Assembly (NCBI RefSeq): GCF_000204055.1
Contig: NW_006768768.1
Coordinates: forward strand, 2,069,088 to 2,133,087
From: Melampsora larici-populina 98AG31
Lineage: Eukaryota > Basidiomycota > Pucciniomycetes > Pucciniales > Melampsoraceae
Direction: 5' to 3'
Length of the DNA stretch: 64,000 nucleotides
Shown here one piece after another: positions 45,937-57,182 of the stretch. Under the pieces are notes generated by a model. The model saw only the letters and a list, made by a program, of their open reading frames with translations, searched no databases and had not been told where the DNA came from. Numbering within the stretch: position 1 is the stretch's first letter; each line of letters starts with the position of its first letter. Made by a program: the position numbers and the translations under genes.

Positions 45937-48246
45937 TTAATGCATATCATCACTTGAATCATCCATAGAATCATCGACGTCAACTAAATCTTCATGTTCA
46001 ATTTCTGATTCGATTTCCATGGTGACAGGTTTTGAGCTGGATGAAGCAATTGCTGGTCTTGAGATTTGCAAAGTGAGATCGTCAAGCAATGGTAAATCTG
46101 AGTCAGAGCTGTCAGAACATGAACCTTTTTTGTTTTTACCGCGCTTGGTCTGAGTTAAGATTGTGTGAGTCGTACTCGATTGGGTTCCACGGTGAGGACA
46201 TGTGGTTATTCGGTGAGAGGGAGACCTACAACCACTGCACTTGTTCACTCTTTTCTTTTTGAGGTCGTCAGCAATTTCCATCTTGGATTTCCATCGCCCT
46301 TGCAAACCTTCTTGAGATACGGCCGGGTGCTTTGAAGTGCTCGCACGGGGTCTGCCTTTGTTATTGGTCTTAACTTCGGCCTTCGTGATAGGGACCAAGG
46401 AATAGCGGTTGGTTTCCAGGAGGCCTACTTCGCCAAAAAGCTTGCGGAGGCCGTGTTTGGGCAGCTCCAACAGCTGAGCAAACTTGAGACGAGCAGCTTC
46501 AACCAGGGCATCGTGGGTTACTGGAGCAACTTCCATCACGAGGTGCCACTGAAGATGAATGGCGTCTGGCAAAAGATAATCGGTAGTATCGCGGGCCTCT
46601 GCAATTTCGTGAGAACATGGAAGGCCCCATGACCCTCGAAATGTGTGAGTACAAGGACGTTGAAGAGAGTCAGGCAAAAGGTCGTATTGAGACTTCAGCT
46701 TCTTGATTGCGAAATGAGAAATCGGACCGTGGAGTTCCTTGAAAAACGCCGGCATGCCCTGAACAGTCTTGGTCTTCTCGATACCTACCAAGATTGTAAT
46801 TTCATTCATCTGATGGTCTTCATAACGTTTGAATGAATTAAAACACGAAAGAAAATCATTGTTTCGACCTTCAAGGAACCGCTTTGCTTGGTAATGGCTG
46901 CCTTCGACACGAGAGGTTGAAGAATTTCCAAAGTGAGGTGTTGCTGAAGTGAAAAGAGTGACAAACTTGTTTGTTCTATGAAGCCATGTACTTTGTAGGT
47001 AATCTAAGACATTATGAGCTCTGGCGGATGTTGTAACAGCTTCCAGATTGGTGTCATATTCAGCTGTGGTTGTGGATGCGACAAAGGTGTTCCAAAGCTT
47101 CATGAATTTGGTCCATTCGTTTTCTGTAAATTTAGACTTGCAATTCTTAGCTATGTTGATGTTGATGTGCCACACACAAAGTATGTGTGTGGCCTCAGGA
47201 AAGACTGTTTCAATGGCGTTGAAAAGAGCGGGTTCAGCGTCGGTAGCAAAGGTTTGAGGTAAAGTGTTTGTTGAAGTCTTGTCCTTGTCTTCATATATGA
47301 CCTCCTTCAGTTGAGTCAACGCCCATTCATACTGGGAAGTGACTTCGCTATTGAGGAAGCACATGGCCACCGTGAAAGATCGGTTAGTATTGGTGGTACC
47401 CACTATATGTAATAACGGAAGGTTGAATCGATTCGTTTTGTAGGTACAATTGAGGCTGAGTACAGTGGAAAACCGTCGAGCTAAACGGATGGCGTTGGGA
47501 CTGGCGAAGAACAGATTCTGAAGGGTACCGTCAGCTGAGGTGAGAGTGCGGTGAGCCCACTGGCTTTCGGTGATGAGATCAAATAGCCCTTGAATGGGCG
47601 AGCGGCCATTCAACCAAGTGTCACGAAAGGTCGCCCTGACATTGTGAATGTCTCGTACCAATGGCTGTGAACCAGGTTCGACGTCAATTAGTTGTTGAAT
47701 TTGTTTAGCTCGACATCCGGCAGATGACAGAAATGATATTCTTTCACGCGTCTGAGGAGAGAAACGTTGGTAAAGGGAAAGGTTGTGCGGTTGTTCAAAT
47801 GGTGGGTGGTTGTGATGTTTTTTTGCTACCTTCTTGCAATCATGAGTCACGACCCATGAGTCCGAGCGACGACTGAAGTTGAGAGAAACTATGAACAGGC
47901 ATCCCGTCTTCTTTGTTGAAGAAGACCGTTTCGCAGCGACGGATTTGGCAGCACTTTTCGTTTTGAAACCAAGTGAGCATCCCAAATAGACTCGAATGGT
48001 GCGTTTTTGTTTGGTTTTGTGACTTTTGATAGCAAGACCGTAACCTTTGTGTCGAGCTACAGCATTCAGGTACATCAATCCGTTCTCCATCTCAATGAAC
48101 GACTTTCCATAGATCGGGGGTCAAAGCGTACGAACTGGAATTGCACCTAAATGACAATGACAGTAAGTAAAAATTGTTAGTAATAGTTCGGATTTGATAA
48201 GATATGATATTAACTCACCAATAGGGGGCCAGTCCTTGTCGCGTTG
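45937..48246 (-). pseudogene. FAR1-type MULE transposase, catalytic Asp lost, 5' end in assembly gap
   Basis: The main ORF (717 codons from 48090) has a FAR1/WRKY-GCM1 DNA-binding region (ARHKGYGLAIKS, CLFIVSLNF, HNHPP), a Mutator-like DDE core, a SWIM-like finger (CTHTF ... LPCSHE) and a CCHC knuckle (CSGCRSPSHRITTC). The core has ATDAEPALFNAIE (second Asp) and RVEGSHYQAK (Glu), but the first motif reads LNCTYKTNRF where the family has an Asp, codon at 47451-47449; GAT to AAT after a C is a CpG change. Upstream, TGA at 48123-48121 interrupts the same frame, and an earlier exon (DWPPIG) runs to the N gap, so the true start is missing. Probably inactive. Confidence 0.88.
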
Positions 48247-48346
48247 NNNNNNNNNNNNNNNNNNNNNNNNNNNNNNNNNNNNNNNNNNNNNNNNNNNNNN
48301 NNNNNNNNNNNNNNNNNNNNNNNNNNNNNNNNNNNNNNNNNNNNNN
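48247..48346. other. Assembly gap, 100 Ns
   Basis: Exactly 100 N, the usual placeholder for a gap of unknown size. Linkage of the two sides is by scaffolding only. Confidence 0.99.
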
Positions 48347-49221
48347 GTGCAAGCTTTAGAGGGAAAACCTAATCTGAAATCTCTATACCAAGACAACCTC
48401 AAAACATACCACCCTTCTACCACAACCTTACCATATCATACAATTCTCACAACTTCAACAAATACCACATCCCTTCGCGAACCTATACACCAACTCACCC
48501 TCCAAACATACCACCCGTTCATCAAAACCTCACCACCTCATCATTTTGTCACTTGTCGCATTCTGTGCTACACACCTACTTCCTCACCACCCCAGTCCAA
48601 ACCTACCATACCTCTTTCGAAGCTACCCTGCCCAGTGATCTCGCTCACCACTCAAATCGCCAATTATCACCAAGTGACATAAGTCTATACCCGCACCAAA
48701 ACCACAAACCCACCACCTCAAATTTTCGCACCTGCAGACAAACAACATCACATCGATCGCCTCTTTTCACCGTTGCACTCAGAAGTTTTTGTTTTATTTC
48801 TCATAATGAGAGCCACCTCAACAATTTTCAACCACAACAATGTCTGGTATCCAACGAATACACAAGCACCATAATCATATAAACGACTATCGTATGCTCA
48901 GTGTTGTTTCTTTTATATGTCATCAAAACGAATTTCATTGCACATTCTATGGAATGTCCACGCCCACCAAAGCCATCCTCATCTAGAAACCAACCAGCGG
49001 ATAGGCCCCCTTCGATACACACGGCTGTCGCAGAAAATGTCAAAGTTGATTCAACATACCTAAGCTAAGTGCGCAACATCCACACACACCTTCATACCAC
49101 AACTCTACCACACTAGTCTGATATGAAAAACTACACCTTGTGCATCCTACCCATACCCCACCCACTCTCAAACCTTTTACATCTTCATTCAAGATACCCT
49201 TCCAACATACCCCAGAATCCA
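48347..49221 (+). other. C/A-rich leader region
   Basis: On this strand the sequence is poor in G and full of short ACCAC/CATACC-type words. It precedes the forward gene at 49222. The region above 63542 has the same character on the opposite strand, upstream of the last reverse gene. No ORF supported. Confidence 0.45.
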
Positions 49222-51250
49222 ATGCCACCTCGTCCGCCCAAACGAAAGCCACCTCCCTCTGTCATCCACTCTGGACCTACCACTCGTGGGAGCCGACAAA
49301 ATCAGAAGAAGACTTATCAAGATGACCCAGGTCCGTACGGCAATGTAATGAACCAGGCAATAACAACCAATGGCACAGTTCCGCTGACATTATTTGTGAG
49401 GCACAGATCAATCTGATACAGAAGATAAATCCGATACAGATCAATCTGACTCTGAAGAGGAATCAGACCACAGCTCAGGTAGGTATAATCCACATCCTTC
49501 TCTACTCGGATGCTGCAGCATCACTGAATATTGTGTTACAAATAATAGGATCCACAGCGCAGCCATCCACACGCCCAGCACCCAAGAAGAGGAGAAGGAG
49601 ACGTACCAAGGCTAAGAATGATCACACCAAGCTACCAGACACTGACAACCTGGTAATTGCTGATCCTAGCATCGAAGCCGTAGATGAAGATGGCCTGCCA
49701 CTCCCCAAAGAACCCACGCAAACACCAACACTCCTCAACTACAGGGAGCTCGCCGACGAATGGACTTCAGACGAGCTCGAACACTACCTTCAATGCACAA
49801 AATCTTTCGCACACAGCAGAATACCACCTGATATTCTCAATGAAGCTCGAGCTCTTGAGGATGAATTGATCACAAGGTTAAAGGTGTTAAGCATTGCCGG
49901 TGGTGTTTCATTCGATACAATGAAATATGGGATGTTGAGTCAATCTTTTATTGTGGTTAAATCCACTTATCCGGACTGACGATATGATTTACTATCCAGT
50001 CATCGTGTGATCCGCCTTGAAGAGCAAAAACCATACCACATCTTCCGCAAGTTCAGCTTGGCCGCTACTGTCGACAACATCAGTATGATTTACAGCAGCT
50101 TTCAAACCTTCCTTGTGGTTTCATCAACGCTGACAAGGTTTGACCCCGCTTTGACCTCCAGTGCCACAGACCGCGCCACGCCAACCTGGGGAAGATGAAG
50201 ATCCCTCGGCGGAACCTCACCTCCTTGGCACCTACAATGACAATGTCACTGCGGTGTGGAAACAAATTAAGCATACACCCGACGAAAAGATCTTCACCAA
50301 AGACCTCTTCAGCCGCCTAGCACTCATAGTATCCAATGAGGCCATCGATCTCGGTCCTCACAAACACCTTTCTATTGAAGAACAGGAGTTTCTACCCGTT
50401 TTCCATCGGCTGGTTAATATCGAGAAGGTGAAAAAGGATCTCGCTCTGAGTCGCCATCCCAATCAAAGTGCGAGGTATCAACAAAAAGGCATTGCACAAA
50501 TTGAGCACATCCATTCCACCGTACGGCTTATACTGTTTGGGTTGTGTTCGATGCCCTTTTTACTGATGCATAAATGTGACACTGTTATTTTCAGCTTGAA
50601 GCCGCCCATAAAAATTACGGAATGCACTACCATCTCATGGCTGCGTCGTGGAACCCCACCACCACAAATTCTTCAGCAGGGTGGACCAAAGCATTCAGCT
50701 CAGACCGGGTGTACCTCACTTCCTTCTCTGCTCCAAACCATCTTCTGGAACAATTTGACCGCTTTGCAACCCGACGTGGAGTTTTGGGCCAGAAGGAAAA
50801 GAACACAGGACTTAGTGCAAATGATAAGCTTCGTAAAAACTTCACATCAGCCTTGAATGGCCTTGTGTGTAAGTGCAACCATGCCCTGTCATCCAAGGAA
50901 GCATCGAATTAATTTGTTCCTCTTCCACTGTTGATTTCCCACTTTTCCATCAAGCCGATCACCTCCAATATGTTAAACCAAAGCTCATCAAGCCTAGAGT
51001 ACACATTCATCCAAAACAGGGACAGTGTGATGTATTACTCAGGCGAATCAGTTTTCCTAACGACATCCGCCTTCAGGTGGATCAGACCCGTGACTCAAAG
51101 GTTACACCTGAAATGCTTTCAGTTGGACCTGCATCTATCATGAACGATAAAGATTTGATGCAGGCATGGTATGATGACATCTTGGCACGAAGATATACTG
51201 TCATTCGTGTCGACAAAGATCACAAAGTTGATGCCGGTGCGGCCTTATGA
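49222..51250 (+). CDS. Hypothetical nuclear-type protein of the TET/KDZ gene group
   Basis: Multi-exon gene with ATG at 49222. Exons at 49222-49330, 49401-49478 and from 49549 join in frame; later ones lie near 50000-50080, 50150-50520, 50600-50870 and up to 51250, with joins not fully resolved. The start is basic and proline-rich (MPPRPPKRKPP), then an acidic Asp/Ser run, a strong nuclear-localisation-like cluster KKRRRRRTKAK, and a longer helical part (RLALIVSNEAIDLG, NYGMHYHLMAASW). No domain I can name with confidence. Same strand and direction as the TET/JBP and KDZ genes downstream, so it may belong to the same mobile unit. Confidence 0.5.
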
Positions 51251-52521
51251 GCCCTATACTTTTTACCCTTTTTGTTGTTTACGTACCAATTATCTCCCAA
51301 CCTTTTCATGATGAAATACTTTTGAATGTTCTCGACACACAACCTATCGAGAATTCATCAAATTGAGGTTTTGAAGACAAAAATTCCGCGCATTTCAATG
51401 GCTATTTTTGCGTGGTGTTTTGTCCGTTCAATTGCGCGGAAGACATACACGGTCTACTAGAAGACCGTCGGTTGAGCTCTTTCAGATTGAAAGCGGGCGC
51501 TGACCAGCTTGTTGTGTCATTGACACACATATCTATCACAAAAGGTAGCCTGGGATGCTACCGCCAAGGCATATGTCATCAACCCAAGGAGCCCGATTAT
51601 TGATGATACACGTCGGGTATCATCGAAATATAGAGGACCCCTAGGGATTTCGAAGAAAAAAACTCACTCACGCCTGTCTCTCTTGTCTCATCACGTACGG
51701 TACCAAAGTAGCACAATTGAAGTCGAACCAACGCGGCACGCCACATCAAACGCTTCAATGGACGCTTCCATCGGGTCTGAATTGGGGTTTGACATTTCGA
51801 TTGAATCATCCATTGGACCATTTCATTTCCAAAGGGTCAGAAAACATTTGTTAACGACTGGTCATGGACCCTTCCATCGGGTCTGACTTGGGCTTTGACG
51901 TTTTGACGTTTCGATTGACACATCCATTGAACTAATTCTTTTTCACAGGGTGCAAAAAAAAATTTCAGGGCCATTCAACTCGATTCAGGTCCTTCAGGTG
52001 CGATTTCGATTCGTAGAATCTCCACCTGTGGATTATTTTTATTCGCTTGCAACTGGGTGGCAACTAACCTCACCTCTTCCACATCAGTTTTAGAAACACC
52101 ATCGACGACATCTACTTTTCTCGTTACACTCAATATCGATTTGTTTCTCTTCGCAATTACCCTCACTCCGAATATACTTCTTTTCCACTGGAACGATTCA
52201 ATCAAGTTCATTCCCCATCTTTATTCCATTTCATTCCCCCACTCATCCTTGCGTGATACTTGGCATTCATCTGCTTGGCCATGGACTGGAGAAAAGAGAG
52301 TAATCAGAGATATCTGGGAGTGGTTTCCTAATGAGGGATAAAATACCCCCGAAGTCTTTGTTGCAAATCTATTCTCCACTCTATGGCCACAGATGATGTC
52401 GAGATATCATGGATCCATGATATTTTGGTCAAATCCAAGCTGACGTTCCTTCCTATTGTCTGCCTGCGTTCGGTCTAGGTCTGATTCAGTTAGGGAACCG
52501 GCACGACAAACCCCTTTGGCC
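51251..52521. other. Intergenic with a short tandem duplication
   Basis: No gene supported. Two imperfect copies of a unit of about 105 bp start near 51766 and 51871 with CTTCCATCGGGTCTGA; both hold TTTGAC and a later CATCCATTG motif. Confidence 0.5.
51766..51964. repeat. Tandem pair, about 105-bp unit
   Basis: Copies at about 51766-51870 and 51871-51964, sharing CTTCCATCGGGTCTGA and similar following sequence with several differences. Confidence 0.7.
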
Positions 52522-53763
52522 ATGAGTCACTCAGATCTCTCAAAGAAGAAAAAGAATCGCTCCAAGAGCAGTCGTCTTCACAGCAAACACCAGAGTAACG
52601 CTCGACCTCACATGCGTCCTAATCCTGGCCCATCCAATCATTTGCATCGCAGCAAAGCCCGCACCTCTCGATTCGACACCCTTCGGAAAGAACTAACAGA
52701 AAAATTAGGGCTACCTAGCGACTGCCGACTATACTTTTTGAAGAAATATGAAATGAATAACCTACCTGAAACTCCTCGGTTAAAAATCACCCACCGCAAC
52801 TGTGTAATTCTTGACGCCGACTCTTGGAAGGTTTTGCAAGTGATCCGATTCACACCTTTCTCACAGATGACCGAAGAGCAACTGAAGGAAATGGATTTCA
52901 CCATCAAAACAATTTACAACCATGCTTTGGCTTGATCTACCGTCAAAATCAATCACGCAATGAAAGGTATTAAAGAACCCGGTGAGATGTATGTCGCCGG
53001 CTTCAGGGGTGCCTCAGACAAAGGTCGCAAATTTGGTAAGTACTCTCTGCCTTTTCAACACTTTGACGAATTGGATGGTTCAAATGAATGAATATTTATC
53101 TTTTGATATGCAGGTGTGACCGCTCTCAGCGCGAAGACATCAAAGAGCATGGAAGCTATTGCCGAAGACGAAGCAAGGATGGATGACTTGGCACAAATCA
53201 ACGACACCCTCGCTGAGTGGATGTCCTCATTATGCATGAGAGCGTTTCAATCTAACCAAGACCTAGCGCTTGATTTCTCAATCCCGTCTTTCGCCGATAA
53301 AAAGTGGTCGGAATCACCGAATGCCAATGTCATCGCTTCTAGTATTGCCGTAACTCGTGATGGGTTTAACAACAATCCTCATCCCGATTTTGACGCCACC
53401 CCATATGCATATGGTTTGTTTTCCAAAATTAATCGTGCCACCGGTGAACTTCATTGGGTTGAGTTATCTGAGTATCTCGGGGACATCGAAGGCTGTTTTT
53501 TCATATTGGATCAATATCATGTTGAGTTGTGTCTTGATGAATGTGACGGAGTAGTGGAGAGCTTATGGGCATCGGATGAACTTCATCATACCTCGGCTTC
53601 CACCACATACGACGATGGCTGGATTCCAATACGGCCAAAGCATTCGCCAATAACTCGATTTGGCTGCTCACTACAAATCAGCGTGTCTTTGGTTAAACGT
53701 ATTGAATGCCTGCTGAAGATGAAGCAGGGAATTATACAAGCGATCGGTTATCAAGTGCTATGA
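52522..53763 (+). pseudogene. TET/JBP-like 2OG-Fe(II) dioxygenase, one in-frame TGA
   Basis: Two exons, 52522-53035 and 53114-53763, 387 codons. A Lys/Arg/Ser-rich N-terminus is followed by a conserved middle (FTIKTIYNHALA, then GEMYVAGFRGAS) and the oxygenase core in exon 2: SSIAVTRDGFNNNPHPDFD, carrying the H-x-D iron motif, then YAYGLFSKI, LWASDELHHTSAS (candidate distal His) and RFGCSLQIS (candidate 2-oxoglutarate Arg). This is the pattern of the Tet-like dioxygenases expanded in rust fungi, related to enzymes that oxidise 5-methylcytosine or thymine. Codon 138 is TGA (52933-52935), fitting a lost CGA; everything after stays in frame. Activity would need readthrough or an unmutated copy. 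Confidence 0.8.
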
Positions 53764-55356
53764 GCAGGAAATCGTTAATAAATCGTCCAAGTTCAAAGTC
53801 CCTATTCTTGTACCTACAAATCCAAAACACTGGAAAAATTAGCATACTACCCCTCCTGTACTTTCATTTCTTCTAGTCCTTTAACTTCAAACATACTTCA
53901 AATGTTTTTTCTCCTCCACCTTCTGTCTTGTCTTTTTGTTTCCTTTATTAGTCGGGTTTAGATTGCCAACAATCCAACATTGTTACTTTTTGTCTTTGGT
54001 CCTATCCTCACTGAGATTTAATAGTATTAGGTACATCCTCGTACTGCGTTGATGTCATTTTATTAAAAACGTGAAAATTCGTAGCGGAATTTGTGTCATG
54101 AAATAGTTATTTCATATGGTATCAACCCTCATCATACCTGTGTTATTGTTCTTAGGTGTCGAAAGAACGCCTTTTTGAATATAAAAATTCTCAAGACCTG
54201 ATACTCATTGAAATAGTACATGGTCTTGAGAATTATAGTAAAGATACAATTCCTGTGTTTAAAAAACATGCACACAAGTTTTGCAATTGCCACCAAAAAA
54301 GATGCAAGATGGTCTCTAGCAAATGAATACATATCAACCAAAGCATGAACCCATCCGCTATAAGTTTCATGCGTCCTCAGGCACACTCTCACAGGCAGTT
54401 GCCGTTAGTAATCCTTGTTTTAATCATGATTTATATAACTCCGACTTTTTCAGACAACATGTCTGCACTCCATAGCAAAGGCTATGAAAAGGTATGCGGA
54501 AGCCGGGTCAGCGGCTTCCGTGTTGCAGTTGTATTATCACGGATGGTCTCTTATGATATAAAATGAAATGCCTAAATGTTTGATCTGTGATAATTATGAT
54601 GAGGTAGTTATCATTAATCAAATGAAATGTCTAATTGGAATCGCAGACTGCTGTTTGCAGTCGCCAGTAAATCTTTTCCGAATGAAAGATGATAAATGTA
54701 TCAGCTTTGGTTCAATATATTTATTATCCTATCGTCACAGCTTTGTTTCTAAGGTTTGTTTGCATATATTTAGAAATGGTGTCCAGTAAGCTAATCGGCG
54801 GCAATACATATCTTTCTGCATACATTGGTTATGATGTTTACTTACTTCGATTCATTCCATGCATTATTGGTTTGCATATCAATACAATCGGTCTCCTATG
54901 CGGGAAGTAAGGTTTCGGTGGTGTCATGATCCTATGCGCGAGGTAAGCCATAAGGCGTTGAATATGAACCTTGCTATTTATTCCTTTGGAAATAACTGCA
55001 TCTCAGTGAAGGATAATTATTGTTCCATTGATTGATCTATTAAAGATTGCTTCAATTGATTGATCAATTATAGTTTGTTTATCTTTACACACTTTGGGTC
55101 TTATGCGTAAGTGACTTGCTTCCCACTGGTTCATGGTGATGAATCTCAATCAAAAAGTCTGTTGCAATATTTTGACCAATTTCTTTGAAACTTCCCTCAC
55201 GTACCCAAATATCATTGATCATTGATCAGTATAAGTATATATATATATACAATAGTTCCATAATTCGAAACATCTGGTGCGATTGTATACCTCTTTATTT
55301 GATGCTTCCTTCGCGTATCTGATTCATTTTTATCAGTTTCTATTTGCTCTAGAAAT
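53764..55356. other. AT-rich spacer
   Basis: Only short ORFs without motifs. A (TA)n run lies near 55237-55251, about 110 bp upstream of the next ATG. Confidence 0.4.
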
Positions 55357-55752
55357 ATGTCCGAAGGTGGCTATGATTCAGACCGATGGGCCAATGGGTC
55401 ACAGAGTTACTGTCGAACTCCATCTCCTGGTCAACCCAATGTCCCTTCATTCAACCATCTCAAGCCGTTGCAGGATGTAGAAGGCATCCTGTCTGATGTT
55501 CAACGCCTTGACCTCGACAACAAAATCACGCCTCAAGAATATGACACGTGGTTAGTTAGTGTGTGCAAAGGCATCGACAGACTAACCAATAAGGCCGATT
55601 ACTTGCTACAACCTCCACCGGTCCTGGCCTCCATTCAAGATGTCATAGACGACCAATGCGCCTATGCAGTCGTCAAGCAATCCGTGGATCCATGTATGCA
55701 TCAGTGCCTCAACTCTGCTTCTGGCCAAGCCACGATGCCCTACGATGGGTGA
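55357..55752 (+). CDS. Hypothetical protein, 131 residues
   Basis: A single-exon ORF with ATG at 55357. Hydrophilic and partly helical (LQDVEGILSDVQRLDLDNKI, WLVSVCKGIDRLTNK). Four Cys in total, two of them in the motif CMHQC. It lies between the TET/JBP and KDZ genes on the same strand. I do not recognise a family, and downstream exons may exist past 55790. Confidence 0.4.
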   Translation: MSEGGYDSDRWANGSQSYCRTPSPGQPNVPSFNHLKPLQDVEGILSDVQRLDLDNKITPQEYDTWLVSVCKGIDRLTNKADYLLQPPPVLASIQDVIDDQCAYAVVKQSVDPCMHQCLNSASGQATMPYDG

Positions 55753-57182
55753 AGTGGTGGATTGGGATGGAGTAGTAACAGATCTTTGTAAGTAATGCAC
55801 ACTATCTCTATTTGCATCAAACTCATATCTCTCATCTGCTGACCTACCCTGGAACCAATCTTATTAGCGTATTTGTTTGACAATGTAAGTCAATACCCAA
55901 TGATTGAGAATCATTGTTTATTGCAACAATCCAGAACCACTACTAACGAATTACTAACTTGACTTGCCATCCTAGGACTAGGAACGTGGCATATCATTAT
56001 TACAATTTGACTGTATTCCAACACTTTGAAAACTGCTTATTGCGTCCAGAATGTTCAAAATAAATGGGCATATATACCCATTATGAAGTATCACGGCCAC
56101 ATGTACGATGTGCTTTCACAATTGCACAGCTCACTCTTATGTAATGATAAACCAATGGTACCATTTCTCCAACATGGGGAATTTTTGTATGTTTCTTATC
56201 CAAACACTAACTATAAGTAGGTATTATTTCAAATATGTTTATCAAAGTTATATTTTCCATCCACTGGACCAAAGACTTACTATAAGTTGGTCTCCTTTAA
56301 ATGATGTTTCTAAAATTAATTTTTTCATCTGCTGGACCAAAGACTTACTATATGTTGGTATCCTTTAATTGATGTTTATAAAAATTAATTCTTCCAGCCA
56401 CCAAATTTCCAACAAGTAAAACAAATTCACGCCAATCAAAAGGTTCTATATTACAATCAATGTAGCAATCCAATCAGGTTTTAAGATCAAGTTTTCATAA
56501 TAAAATTTGTACGATAACATGAGATGGAATTCAAAGGTAATAACTTTCAAACATGTTCATATTTAAATGCATCACATCCTATAACTTTCAAATATGTTCA
56601 TATTTAAATGAATCACATCCTTTCACTAATAAGTCTTTATTAGCATCATAACTTGAGAAGATATGAAAGGTAATGTCTTTCAAACATTTAAATATTCACA
56701 TTCAAACATGTTCATATTTAAAAGCATTAAATTCTTTCAACAATAAGACTTTATTAGCATCCTAACTGGAGAAGATATTCAAAGGAAATATCTTTAAAAC
56801 ATGTTCATATTTAAATATTTACTTTCAAACAGGTTCATATATACTTTCAAACACGTTCATATTTAAATGAATCACATCCTTTCAACAATAAGTCTTTATT
56901 AGTATCATTACATGAGAAGATATTCAAAGGCAATCACTACTTTCAAACATGTTCATATCTAAATGGTGAACATCCTTTCAACATAAATTCTCACCACTGA
57001 TGTTTTTCAGTGGTGAACATTATCAGAATTGATGACATGACTATGTGACATGTCAAGGACATGTCACATAGAGACGTATGCTTTTGGAAATGTAACACTT
57101 AATCACTGTCGAGACAGATGATTGAACTTGACCTCATCCTCATATTCTATAACACTTATATCAAACTTGCACGCTAAGCATC
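55753..57182. other. AT-rich spacer with a short-word repeat field
   Basis: No gene seen. The repeat field at 56540-56970 is listed separately. Near 57040-57070 GACATGTCA-type words form a small palindrome upstream of the KDZ gene. Confidence 0.45.
56540..56970. repeat. Degenerate array of CTTTCAAACATGTTCATATTTAAAT-like words
   Basis: At least seven imperfect copies of TTTCAAACATGTTCATATTT, mixed with repeats of ATCACATCCTTTCAAC and AATAAGTCTTTATTAG. Units are nested and irregular; AT-rich and non-coding. Confidence 0.75.

Noticed and set aside
48247..48346. Protein reading through X residues across the gap
   Set aside because: The Ns are an assembly placeholder; nothing can be said about frame across them.
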